Positions 39,259 through 47,725 of a stretch of DNA of 56,822 nucleotides are shown here, piece by piece. The notes beneath the pieces were generated by a model. That model was given only the letters and a program-made list of their open reading frames with translations. It was not told where the DNA came from and ran no database searches. The DNA is from Clostridiales bacterium Firm_18. Lineage in GTDB: Bacteria; Bacillota; Clostridia; Monoglobales; Firm-18. The stretch is taken from positions 38,146 through 94,967 of the forward strand of contig LVAX01000078.1 of assembly GCA_001604215.1 (NCBI GenBank). Reading direction: 5' to 3'. The first letter of the stretch is position 1, and every line of letters begins with the position of its first letter. The position numbers and the translations under genes are program-made.

Positions 39259-40566
39259 ATTTTCAGCATAAAAAACGAAAAAGCCCGGGTTAAAGCAGCC
39301 TTGTTAATTATAGTGCTGATTTATGCGGGGCTTTGCGGGCTGTATTTCTGGATTCACGGCAATGAAGGAATAAGGGGAAGCTTCGAAAGCTTTGACAATG
39401 ACGATGTAAAATACCTTCGCAGTGCATGGACACTGCTTGAAACAGGAAAATATACATATAAAAACCCGCAAACCGATACCGTTTTTATTATGCCCGGTAT
39501 TACAACCGTGCTTGCGGCTTTTGTTGCAATTTTCGGCAAGTACCCTATTTTGCAATTCAAGATTTTTCAGGCAATTTTGGGATGTGCATGCCTGTATCTG
39601 ATTTTTTTGTGCGGCAGGAGGCTTTTTGGCACGGCTGCCGCTCTTGTTTGCACCGCCATGATGGCACTTTATTTCCCAAGTATTTATGTTACCGGCACAT
39701 TGCTTACGGAGTGCTGCTTTTATTTTTTGTTCTTGCTTACTTTTTATTATACCATTGCGGCGGTTGAAAGCCGTAAGATGAAATATTACGCCATGGGCGG
39801 TATATTCCTTGGGCTTTCCGCGTTGTTCCGCCCGACTGTTTTGGCTTTTCCCGCTGCTGTTTTTGCGGTTTGGATTGCTAAAAAATATAAATTTATCGAT
39901 ATGATTAAATTTGCCGGTACGGTAGTTGGAATCGTATGCCTTATTTTGTCCCCGTGGATTATAAGAAATGCAATAATATTCAAGCAGTTTATACCTCTTA
40001 CCAAAGCATCCGGAAATCCTGCGTTTCAAGGCACTTTTATCAGTTATGACAGGACGACGGAGGAGGAAGAAAACATTGATTATTATAATATTATAAAAAA
40101 AGAAACGGATATTGACGTTGATAAATACGGGTTTGACGAACTTGTGGACGATGCCGTCGAAAGTGAAATGGCGCGTATACGCTTCAGGGAGGTTATAATA
40201 AAAAATCCTTTAAAATACCTTTACTGGTATACAATCGGCAAAACGATAAAGAATTTCGAAGAGCCGTTTTTATGGGTGGTAATGTTCGGGATAGATATAG
40301 AGTGGCTTCGTGGACAGCACTATTTACTTCTTTTGCTTGGCTTTTTGGGCTTTGCCGGTATGGCTTTTTCCGGGAGGAAAAACCATATCATGAAGCTTCC
40401 GGCATATACGGTGCTGCTTTTTAACTGTGTGCACCTGCCTTTTTACTGTTTTTCAAGGTATATGTTCCCTTTTATGTTTTGCTTTGCCCTTTATGCGGCA
40501 TATTTAATTGCCGGGCTTTTTGCGTTGTTGAAAAATAATGCTATTTTAGGGCTTAAGCAAAACTAA
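39259..40566 (+). CDS. GT39/ArnT-like membrane glycosyltransferase
   Basis: About 435 residues with some ten hydrophobic helices. The first outside loop contains the acidic motif FDNDDVKYLRSAW expected of PMT/ArnT enzymes, which take a sugar from a lipid carrier at the outer face. Acceptor unknown (teichoic acid, glycan or protein). The start is uncertain: GTG 39199 has no ribosome site, TTG 39301 would cut into the first helix, and AAGGGGG (39243-39249) points to an ATT at 39259. The 3' end overlaps the convergent gpsA by 14 nt. Confidence 0.85.
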   Translation: MFSIKNEKARVKAALLIIVLIYAGLCGLYFWIHGNEGIRGSFESFDNDDVKYLRSAWTLLETGKYTYKNPQTDTVFIMPGITTVLAAFVAIFGKYPILQFKIFQAILGCACLYLIFLCGRRLFGTAAALVCTAMMALYFPSIYVTGTLLTECCFYFLFLLTFYYTIAAVESRKMKYYAMGGIFLGLSALFRPTVLAFPAAVFAVWIAKKYKFIDMIKFAGTVVGIVCLILSPWIIRNAIIFKQFIPLTKASGNPAFQGTFISYDRTTEEEENIDYYNIIKKETDIDVDKYGFDELVDDAVESEMARIRFREVIIKNPLKYLYWYTIGKTIKNFEEPFLWVVMFGIDIEWLRGQHYLLLLLGFLGFAGMAFSGRKNHIMKLPAYTVLLFNCVHLPFYCFSRYMFPFMFCFALYAAYLIAGLFALLKNNAILGLKQN

Positions 40567-41563
40567 TCGTCTCAATCTCTTCCTTTTTAGATCTGCACAT
40601 AAGCTCGTTAACCGCCTGGAGAGGGTTTTTGTTTTCGAACAATATATTATATGCCTGGTGCGTTATGGGCATATCAATATCATATTTTTGGGATAATTTA
40701 TATGCCGCTTTTGTTGTTTTCACACCTTCTACGACCATTTTTACTTCTTTTTGCGCCTGCTCGGCTGTTTTTCCCTGGCCTATTAGTATTCCCGCACGCC
40801 TGTTTCGTGAGTGCATGCTTGTACATGTTACTATCAAATCCCCGACGCCTGCCAGACCGGCAAAGGTTTCAAGCCTTCCGCCCATTGCCCTGCCAAGCCG
40901 TATTATTTCGGCAAGGCCGCGCGTCATAAGGGCTGCCTTTGTGTTGTCGCCGTACCCTAAGCCGTCGGAAATCCCGGCACAAAGGGCAATAATGTTTTTA
41001 AGCGAGCCGCCAAGCTCAACACCTATAATATCGTCGCTTGTATAAATGCGAAATTCGGGTGCCATAATTAAATCCTGAATATATTGCGCTACTTTTAAGT
41101 CCGGATGCGCAACCACATTTGTCGTCGGGAGGCATCTTCCGACTTCCTCGGCATGGGAAGGCCCCGACATTGAGGCAACCGCCGCATGTGGTATTTCGCT
41201 TGAAATAACCTGCGACAGCCGCAAAAGGCTTTCCTCGTCAAAGCCCTTTGATATACAAACAATAACTTGCCCGCTTTTTATGTAAGGGGCAAGGTTTTTT
41301 GCCGTTTGGCGAACGGTGTGGGAAGGGGTGGCAATAACAACAAGCCCGGCGCCGCAAACGCATTCTTCCATATCCGGGGTAAAGCTTATACACTCCGGAA
41401 GCAAAACTCCGGGAAGATACTGTTTGTTTTCTCTGCAGCGGGCAAGTTCCTCACTTTCTTCCTTAAAATACGACCACAGGCACACGTTATGCTTGTTTCT
41501 GCCCAGCATGAAGCTAAAGGCCGTGCCCCAGCTTCCCGAGCCTATAACCGCAATTTTAGACAT
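40553..41563 (-). CDS. gpsA: Glycerol-3-phosphate dehydrogenase, NAD(P)+
   Basis: 336 residues. It reduces dihydroxyacetone phosphate to sn-glycerol-3-phosphate for phospholipids. IGSGSWGTAF (7-16) is the nucleotide-binding turn. SMSGPSHAEEV and GGSLKNIIALCAGISDG hold the substrate-binding residues and the catalytic lysine. Its start overlaps the plsY stop by 8 nt, so product and next user are made together. Confidence 0.96.
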   Translation of the reverse strand: MSKIAVIGSGSWGTAFSFMLGRNKHNVCLWSYFKEESEELARCRENKQYLPGVLLPECISFTPDMEECVCGAGLVVIATPSHTVRQTAKNLAPYIKSGQVIVCISKGFDEESLLRLSQVISSEIPHAAVASMSGPSHAEEVGRCLPTTNVVAHPDLKVAQYIQDLIMAPEFRIYTSDDIIGVELGGSLKNIIALCAGISDGLGYGDNTKAALMTRGLAEIIRLGRAMGGRLETFAGLAGVGDLIVTCTSMHSRNRRAGILIGQGKTAEQAQKEVKMVVEGVKTTKAAYKLSQKYDIDMPITHQAYNILFENKNPLQAVNELMCRSKKEEIETISFA

Positions 41564-42161
41564 TGTTTTTCCCCTTTCCGAACCGGTTTTCTTTTCCTTC
41601 GATCAGGCGTTTTATGTTGCTCCTGTGCATATAAATGCCAAGTAAGGATACAACAAGTGAAAATATTATAAAAGAGGTGTCGCCGCTATGAAAATAGAAG
41701 GATAAAAGAGGAAAAATCACCGCTCCGGTCAGCGAACCGAGAGATACATATCTTGTAGCGAACATAATAAGAACGGAAATAACAAAAACCGCAATACCGA
41801 TTCGCCAGTCCGCAAAAAATATGGCCACGGAGGATACCAAAACGCCCTTGCCGCCTTTAAAACGGTATAAAAACGGAAAATTATGCCCCAGTATAACACC
41901 GATTGCCGATGCATACAATGCCATATCGTTATCCGGCGCAATTAAAAGTGAGATAAATATGGCGGCCGCTGCTTTTATTGCGTCACAGACAAAAACCAAA
42001 ACGGCGGTGAGCAGGGAAAAATTCCGGAGCGTGTTTGTAAATCCGGCATTGCCGCTTCCGTAGTTGCGTACATCTTTTTTTTCTATAAGTCTTGTAAGTA
42101 CGATAGAGGAATTAAAGCAGCCGAAAAGATACCCTATAACGGCGCATAGTATAATAATCAT
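41556..42161 (-). CDS. plsY: Glycerol-3-phosphate acyltransferase
   Basis: 201-residue inner-membrane enzyme with five hydrophobic helices. It transfers an acyl group from acyl-phosphate to glycerol-3-phosphate, the first step of phosphatidic acid synthesis. The three PlsY motifs are seen: GSGNAGFTNTLR, GHNFPFLYRFKGGKGV and a C-terminal RSNIKRLIEGKENR. It overlaps der upstream (4 nt) and gpsA downstream (8 nt). Confidence 0.96.
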   Translation of the reverse strand: MIIILCAVIGYLFGCFNSSIVLTRLIEKKDVRNYGSGNAGFTNTLRNFSLLTAVLVFVCDAIKAAAAIFISLLIAPDNDMALYASAIGVILGHNFPFLYRFKGGKGVLVSSVAIFFADWRIGIAVFVISVLIMFATRYVSLGSLTGAVIFPLLSFYFHSGDTSFIIFSLVVSLLGIYMHRSNIKRLIEGKENRFGKGKNNV

Positions 42162-43483
42162 TTGTTTTCCCCCTTCTCTCTGATAATAAACCTTATGGGG
42201 GTGCCTTCAAAACCAAAGGCTTCCCTGAGGCAGTTTTCAAGATATCTTACATATGAAAAATGTGCGAGTTTTTTGTCATTTACAAAAATTACGAAGGTTG
42301 GCGGCCGTGTGGAGGCCTGAGTCCCGTAATATATTTTAAGCCGCTTTCCCTTGTCTGACGGTGGCTGTACCCTTGCGGTCGCTTCGTTTATAATATCATT
42401 GAGCATGCCGGTTGAAATCCTCATTGAGTTCTGGTCCGCCACATATTTTATCATATCATAAAGCTTGCCCACGCGCAAGCCCGTTTTGGCGGATATAAAC
42501 ATAACGGGAGCATATGTCATGTATGCAAGGCCTTCCTGTACACTTCGGCGGTAGTTATCCATTGTTTTTGTTTCTTTTTCTATCAGGTCCCATTTGTTTA
42601 CCGCAATTATGCATCCCTTGCCGCTTTCGTGGGCATAGCCCGCTATTTTGGTATCCTGCTCCGTTACGTTTTCATTTGCGTCTATCATAATAATAACAAC
42701 ATTTGCCCTGTCAACTGCGGAGAGTGCCCTTATTACACTGTAGCGCTCGATATTTTCGTCTATCTTGCCCTTTTTTCTCATCCCCGCGGTGTCAATAAAC
42801 AAAAATTTATCCTGGTCCCGGCTGTGGAATATATCAACGGCATCCCGGGTAGTTCCGGCGACGGGGCTTACAATAACCCGCTGCTGGCCGAGAATGTAAT
42901 TAATCAAAGAGGATTTTCCGGCATTGGGTTTGCCGACAATTGCAACTTTTATTACATCTTCGTCCTCCACCGGGGCGTCCTCATCCGGAAAATACTCCAC
43001 AACCTTATCCAAAAGGTCACCCAGCCCCATTCCGTGAATTCCGGAAACGGGATACGGCTCTCCTATCCCTAAATTATAAAAATCATAAATTTGAAGGGGA
43101 GGCTCACCGGGGGTATCGCATTTATTGCAGGCCAGCAGCAGCGGTTTCCCGCTTTTTTGAAGCATTCCGGCGACTTCCTTGTCGTTTGAGGTCATACCTT
43201 CCCTGATGTCCGTTACCAGTATTATGACCTGCGCGGTGTCAATTGCAATTTGAGCCTGAGCTTTTATTTGAGACAGTATTTCGTCTCTGGTATTCGGCTC
43301 GATTCCGCCCGTATCGACTAAAATAAACCGCCGGCCGTTCCACTCCGCCTCGGCATAAATCCTGTCGCGCGTAACGCCGGGAGTGTCTTCGACGATTGCA
43401 ATGCGTTTTCCCACTATTTTATTAAAAAGAGTTGATTTTCCCACATTGGGGCGGCCTACTATTGCCACTATCGGTTTTGCCAT
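42158..43483 (-). CDS. der: Ribosome-assembly GTPase Der (EngA)
   Basis: 441 residues with two tandem GTPase domains and a C-terminal KH-like domain. G1 motifs are GRPNVGKST (9-17) and GKPNAGKSS (about 183-191). G3 motifs are DTGG and DTAGM, and G4 motifs NKCD and NKWD. Needed for 50S maturation. The start codon shares one base with the stop of the DUF512 gene (TAATG). The der-plsY-gpsA order is common in Clostridia. Confidence 0.97.
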   Translation of the reverse strand: MAKPIVAIVGRPNVGKSTLFNKIVGKRIAIVEDTPGVTRDRIYAEAEWNGRRFILVDTGGIEPNTRDEILSQIKAQAQIAIDTAQVIILVTDIREGMTSNDKEVAGMLQKSGKPLLLACNKCDTPGEPPLQIYDFYNLGIGEPYPVSGIHGMGLGDLLDKVVEYFPDEDAPVEDEDVIKVAIVGKPNAGKSSLINYILGQQRVIVSPVAGTTRDAVDIFHSRDQDKFLFIDTAGMRKKGKIDENIERYSVIRALSAVDRANVVIIMIDANENVTEQDTKIAGYAHESGKGCIIAVNKWDLIEKETKTMDNYRRSVQEGLAYMTYAPVMFISAKTGLRVGKLYDMIKYVADQNSMRISTGMLNDIINEATARVQPPSDKGKRLKIYYGTQASTRPPTFVIFVNDKKLAHFSYVRYLENCLREAFGFEGTPIRFIIREKGENK

Positions 43484-44781
43484 TAAATTGCCCTCCCAAC
43501 GAGTATTTTAAACAGCTTGCACCCGTCGTTTTCAACGGGCATTATTTTTACGCCGAGAATTTCTTCTGCTTGTGTTAAAGACATATCGTCCAAAAAAACA
43601 TTATCATAGTTTAACATGCTGCGGGGAATTAAAAGAGTGTTCCCAAGATCCTTGCCTTTTAAGGCATTGGTTAAGTCCTGCCCCGTTATAAGTCCGGCAA
43701 CAGTTATATTTTCCCCGAAGAAGGTGTTTTTTATAGTATATATTTTTACTTTTTCACTGCCGTCAAGCTTGCCTATAAGGCTTTTTATAAAAGGCGCGGC
43801 GGACTGCCCGGTTGCTATGGAAAGGTTTCGTTTTACCCTTTTGTTTTTTGAATTGCCAAGGGCGGTTTCAAATTCCTTTTTTAGTGACGCAATAAGCCCT
43901 ACGCCGTTTTCCAGCTGCAAAAAATCCTCGTAACAGCAAAAATCGGGTATGGGCATATCCGCTTTTAAATAAAATTCGTCCGAAGGGAATACAAATCTTG
44001 TGCATATTTTATCATACAGTTCTTTTTGAATAGCCGTAACCTGGTCAATAACAGCCTTTGCGGAGTCTTTGTCATAAGGTACAAGCTCTGTCAGATTGTG
44101 CCTGTGACATGTCAGGCCGACCGGGACAACGGATACGCTTTGTATGTCCGGGTAAAAGCGGGAAAGGGCAGTCGCCGTTTCATACAGCTTTTCCCCGTCG
44201 TTTATCCCGCGGCATAAAACTATCTGGCAGTTCATGGATATTTTAGCTTCCCCAAGCCGCTTTATTATGCCCAGTACATCCGCGTTTTTGTTGCCGAGCA
44301 TATACGCTCTTAGCTGGGGGTCAACGGCATGTACGGATATATTAATTCTCGGCAGGCGCATTTCGATAATGCGCGATACATCCTTCTCGGATAAATTCGA
44401 AAGGGATATATAATTGCCGCAAAGCGCGGAAAGGCGATAATCATCGTCTTTAAAATAAAGGGTTTTTCTCATGCCTTTTGGAAGCTGGTCGACAAAACAA
44501 AAAATACATTTGTTCCGGCACCCTCTCGGCTTGTCTATCAGTTCGTTTTCAAATTCTATGCCAATATCCTCGAAATCCTCATTTATTATGTCTATAATTT
44601 CAATATCGCCGTTTTTCTTTTGAATTTCAAGCTTTACCAATGGGTTTGAGGATAAAAACCTGTAATATAAAATGTCAAAATCCCTATGGCCGTTTATCGA
44701 CAGGAGTATATCCCCGTTTTCTATGCCCGCCTCTTCAGCTATGCTGCCTTTTATCGTGTTTTTTATGGTAGCTTTCATCAT
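43483..44781 (-). CDS. PDZ/radical-SAM protein with DUF512 domain
   Basis: 432 residues. An N-terminal PDZ-like segment (about 8-60, SIAEEAGIENGDILLSINGH) is followed by a radical SAM-like motif CRNKCIFC (Cys88, Cys92, Cys95) and the C-terminal DUF512 domain. This architecture is widespread and conserved in Firmicutes, nearly always next to der, but I know of no established reaction. Two adjacent ATG codons follow GGAAG; either may be used. Confidence 0.88.
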   Translation of the reverse strand: MMKATIKNTIKGSIAEEAGIENGDILLSINGHRDFDILYYRFLSSNPLVKLEIQKKNGDIEIIDIINEDFEDIGIEFENELIDKPRGCRNKCIFCFVDQLPKGMRKTLYFKDDDYRLSALCGNYISLSNLSEKDVSRIIEMRLPRINISVHAVDPQLRAYMLGNKNADVLGIIKRLGEAKISMNCQIVLCRGINDGEKLYETATALSRFYPDIQSVSVVPVGLTCHRHNLTELVPYDKDSAKAVIDQVTAIQKELYDKICTRFVFPSDEFYLKADMPIPDFCCYEDFLQLENGVGLIASLKKEFETALGNSKNKRVKRNLSIATGQSAAPFIKSLIGKLDGSEKVKIYTIKNTFFGENITVAGLITGQDLTNALKGKDLGNTLLIPRSMLNYDNVFLDDMSLTQAEEILGVKIMPVENDGCKLFKILVGRAI

Positions 44782-44816
44782 CTATCTTCCGTTTCTGGTT
44801 TAGCAGTCTGCTTTTG

Positions 44817-44852
44817 AAAAAAGAGCCGCAAGCTTTTTTGCGGCCCTTTTTC
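44817..44852. terminator. Terminator after rpmF
   Basis: GCCGCAA / TTGCGGC helix flanked by A-run and T-run, so it works on both strands. It separates rpmF from the downstream DUF512 gene. Confidence 0.8.
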
Positions 44853-44864
44853 ACTTTAAACATA

Positions 44865-45044
44865 TTAAGCATCTTTTTTAATTATTTCTTTGCCTTTGTA
44901 ATAGCCACAAGCGCCGCACACTCTGTGGGGCATTTTAAATTCGTGACATTGAGGGCACTTAACAAAGCCGGGCAAAGAAAGCTTCCAATTAGCTCTCCTG
45001 CTGTTGCGTCTTTGTCTGGATACTTTTCCTTTTGGTACCGCCAT
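44865..45044 (-). CDS. rpmF: 50S ribosomal protein L32
   Basis: 59 residues: MAVPKGKVSRQRRNSRRANW at the start, then the zinc ribbon CPQC and CGAC, ending YYKGKEIIKKDA. All four zinc cysteines are kept (a C+ form). The GGAGGTG ribosome site is just upstream of ATG 45044. It lies 21 nt after the DUF177 gene, the classical bacterial pairing, and shares its promoter. Confidence 0.96.
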   Translation of the reverse strand: MAVPKGKVSRQRRNSRRANWKLSLPGFVKCPQCHEFKMPHRVCGACGYYKGKEIIKKDA

Positions 45045-45065
45045 TTATTTCACCTCCAAAAATCC

Positions 45066-45518
45066 TCAATCAAGCAGCTTTTTAAGTGCCGCAAAACGCT
45101 CATCAATTTCCTCATCACCGCAGCTGCATTTATCGGTATTGAGATTTGCGCCGCATCCGGCACAAAGCCCCTTGCAATCTTCACTGCAAATAAATTTAAG
45201 CGGGATGTTTAAAAAAACATTTTGCCGCACAACATCTCCCATATCCAAAACAGTGCCGTTTAGCGTGATACCATCCTCGCCGACAACGTCGTTTATTTTA
45301 AACTCAATTGTTTCGGTTACCGGCTTAAGACATCTTGCGCATACGGATTTTATAATAGCCTTGACATCCGCCTTGATCTCCAATGTCCCGGATGAATTGA
45401 CAACTTCACCCGAAACATCCGACCGGGCATCTATATCGCCGTCGGACACACTGACCTGGCACTTTATGGGCAGTTGTGAACCTTTGCTGTCAATTATGGG
45501 TAACAAATCAATTTTCAT
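45066..45518 (-). CDS. DUF177 (YceD-like) protein
   Basis: 150 residues. Family pattern: MKIDLLPII start, VCARCLKPVTETIEF in the middle and a metal-binding-looking C-terminus with CSEDCKGLCAGCGANLN and CSCGDE. The family is linked to 23S rRNA processing or ribosome assembly in plants and bacteria. No ribosome site precedes ATG 45518. Instead a perfect promoter ends 7 nt before it, so the mRNA seems to begin at or within 3 nt of the start codon. Followed by rpmF. Confidence 0.9.
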   Translation of the reverse strand: MKIDLLPIIDSKGSQLPIKCQVSVSDGDIDARSDVSGEVVNSSGTLEIKADVKAIIKSVCARCLKPVTETIEFKINDVVGEDGITLNGTVLDMGDVVRQNVFLNIPLKFICSEDCKGLCAGCGANLNTDKCSCGDEEIDERFAALKKLLD

Positions 45519-45525
45519 AACTGAT

Positions 45526-45554
45526 ATTATATATTTATTTTGTTTTTTTGTCAA
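45526..45554 (-). promoter_or_regulatory. DUF177-rpmF promoter (leaderless arrangement)
   Basis: On the minus strand, TTGACA (45554-45549), 17-nt spacer, TATAAT (45531-45526). Only seven bases (ATCAGTT) separate the -10 from ATG 45518-45516. Confidence 0.85.
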
Positions 45555-45587
45555 CAGTTATTATCTGAATTTACATTTTTTACATAT

Positions 45588-46271
45588 CTAAAATTGCCCG
45601 TAATAAGCATTTGCGCCGTGCTTTCTAAGGTAGTGTTTATCCAAAATGGCTTGATTTATCGGAGTTTTGTTGCCCAATGCAATTGTATTAAGCGCCATTT
45701 TTGCAATTTCTTCAAGGACAACGGCGTGGAAAACCGCTTGATGGCTGTCGGCGCCCCAGGAAAATGGGCCGTGATTGCAGACCAGAACCGACGGTACTTC
45801 AACCGGGTTTATATTTGCAAACCGCCGGGCAATGACTTTGCCGGTATTTTCTTCGTATTTGCCCGCGATTTCATTATCGGTCATGGGCTTTGTAACAGGT
45901 ATTTCACCGTAAAAATAATCGGCATGGGTTGTCCCGAAGGGAACAATGCCCCGGCATGCCTGGGCAAAGCTTGTTGCATAAGTCGAGTGCGTGTGTACAA
46001 TCCCGCCTATGTTGTCAAAGGCTTTATAGAGCTCAAGATGTGTCGGCAAATCGCTTGAAGGCTTGTATTTCCCTTCAATTATGTTTCCTTTCAAATCAAC
46101 AACAACCATGTCCTCCGCGGTCATGGCATCATAGCTAACACCCGAAGGCTTGATGACTATCAAGCCTTCTTTTCGGTTAATTTCACTGGCATTACCCCAT
46201 GTAAATTTTACAAGCCCGTATTTTACCAGATCAAGATTGGCTTTTAGCACTTTTTCCTTTAAATCCTTCAT
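45588..46271 (-). CDS. araD: L-ribulose-5-phosphate 4-epimerase
   Basis: 227 residues, class II aldolase fold. It converts L-ribulose-5-P to D-xylulose-5-P. Zinc ligands appear in VHTHSTYATSFAQ and in CNHGPFSWG; the phosphate pocket is in WGNASE and KPSGVSYD. The ATG at 46271 follows GGAGG and overlaps the araA stop (ATGA); a TTG 12 nt upstream is rejected. Last gene of araBAD. Confidence 0.95.
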   Translation of the reverse strand: MKDLKEKVLKANLDLVKYGLVKFTWGNASEINRKEGLIVIKPSGVSYDAMTAEDMVVVDLKGNIIEGKYKPSSDLPTHLELYKAFDNIGGIVHTHSTYATSFAQACRGIVPFGTTHADYFYGEIPVTKPMTDNEIAGKYEENTGKVIARRFANINPVEVPSVLVCNHGPFSWGADSHQAVFHAVVLEEIAKMALNTIALGNKTPINQAILDKHYLRKHGANAYYGQF

Positions 46272-47725
46272 TTCAACCTCCAAAGAACCTCATTTAGTTG
46301 AAGTTCTTTTTTAAGCGAATAAATGTCCGTATTTTTGTCAATAACGACAGTTTCAATACCAAGCATATCCGCAAGGTCGATTAAGTGTTCCTTGGTTAAA
46401 GCGGTGGAAAGACAGGTATGATGTGCCCCGCCTGCCATTATCCATGCCTTTGTACCGTCGTTTATATTCGGCATCGGCCTCCACAAAAGCCTTGCAACCG
46501 GAAGGTTGGGCATTTCGTTGCTGACGGGAAGAAGTTTAATTTCCTGAATAATCATTCTAAGCCTGTTGCCCATATCAAGTATGCAGACACAAATACCGTC
46601 ACCGGACAGCCCGTTGAAGACCATTCGGGCGGGAGCGCTTTTGCCGCCTATACCAAGGTCGTGGACTTCGATTTTTGGCTTTTCGGCTGAAACGGTGGGG
46701 CAAACCTCAAGCATATGCGCGCCTAAAATCATTTCGTTGCCGGGCTCGTAATGATATGTGTAGTCCTCCATAAATGACGTGCCGCCTTCCAAGCCCTCCG
46801 CCATGCGTTTCATAACGCGTGTGAGGGCTGCGGTTTTCCAGTCGCCCTCCGCCCCAAAGCCGTAGCCTTTTTCCATAAGCCTTTGGACAGCCAGACCGGG
46901 AAGCTGGTTGAGGCCGTGCAAATCCTCAAAGGTAGTGGTAAAGGCTTTTGCGTTGTTTTCATCAAGAAACCTTTCCATTGCAATTTCGTACCTTGCCTGC
47001 TCCCGAATAGCGTCGGTGCGGGTTGTATTTATTATATACTTTTCCTTGTATTCCGCCATTAATTTGTCAATTTCTTCTTCCCTGACGTTTTTAACATACT
47101 CAAGCAAATCCCCGATGCCAAACCCGTTTACGCTCCAGCCAAGCTCAATTTCGGCAGACACCTTGTCCCCTTCCGTAACGGCAACATTTCTCATGTTATC
47201 ACCAAAGCGGATAAGCTTTAAATTGTCACATTCGGCTTTGCCTACAGCCGCGCGTACCCAGCAGCCGATTTGCCCGATTACAGAGCTGTCCTGCCAAAAT
47301 CCTGCAACCACCTTGCGTTTTAGGTTCATCCTTGACGTAATATAACCGTGCTCCCTGTCCCCATGTGCCGATTGGTTAAGATTCATAAAATCCATATCGA
47401 TTTCAGACCATGGAATATCGCGGTTGTATTGAGTATTTAACTGCAATAGAGGCTTATGCAGTATTTTAAAGCCTCCAATCCACATCTTTGAAGGAGAGAA
47501 GGTATGCATCCATGTAATGACACCGACACAATCGTCGTCGTTATTTGCGGCTTTAAATGCATTGGTTATTTCTTCTTTGGTTGTTACCACAGGCAAGGCC
47601 ACAGCCTCGGCCGGAAGCTTGCCGGACAGATAATTTGCTATTTCGGCCGAATGCCTGTTTATTTCGGTGAAAATATCCTTTCCGTAAAGATGCTGGCTGC
47701 CTGTGATAAAATATACCTTTTTCAT
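46268..47725 (-). CDS. araA: L-arabinose isomerase
   Basis: 485 residues, usual length about 475-500. It isomerises L-arabinose to L-ribulose using manganese. Family phrases: FITGSQHLYGKD, MHTFSPSKMWIGG, NLNQSAHGDREHGYI, GFGAEGDWKTAAL, TSFMEDYTYHYEPG and MAGGAHHTCLS, which include the metal-binding Glu and His positions. Start ATG shares one base with the araB stop. Confidence 0.97.
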   Translation of the reverse strand: MKKVYFITGSQHLYGKDIFTEINRHSAEIANYLSGKLPAEAVALPVVTTKEEITNAFKAANNDDDCVGVITWMHTFSPSKMWIGGFKILHKPLLQLNTQYNRDIPWSEIDMDFMNLNQSAHGDREHGYITSRMNLKRKVVAGFWQDSSVIGQIGCWVRAAVGKAECDNLKLIRFGDNMRNVAVTEGDKVSAEIELGWSVNGFGIGDLLEYVKNVREEEIDKLMAEYKEKYIINTTRTDAIREQARYEIAMERFLDENNAKAFTTTFEDLHGLNQLPGLAVQRLMEKGYGFGAEGDWKTAALTRVMKRMAEGLEGGTSFMEDYTYHYEPGNEMILGAHMLEVCPTVSAEKPKIEVHDLGIGGKSAPARMVFNGLSGDGICVCILDMGNRLRMIIQEIKLLPVSNEMPNLPVARLLWRPMPNINDGTKAWIMAGGAHHTCLSTALTKEHLIDLADMLGIETVVIDKNTDIYSLKKELQLNEVLWRLK

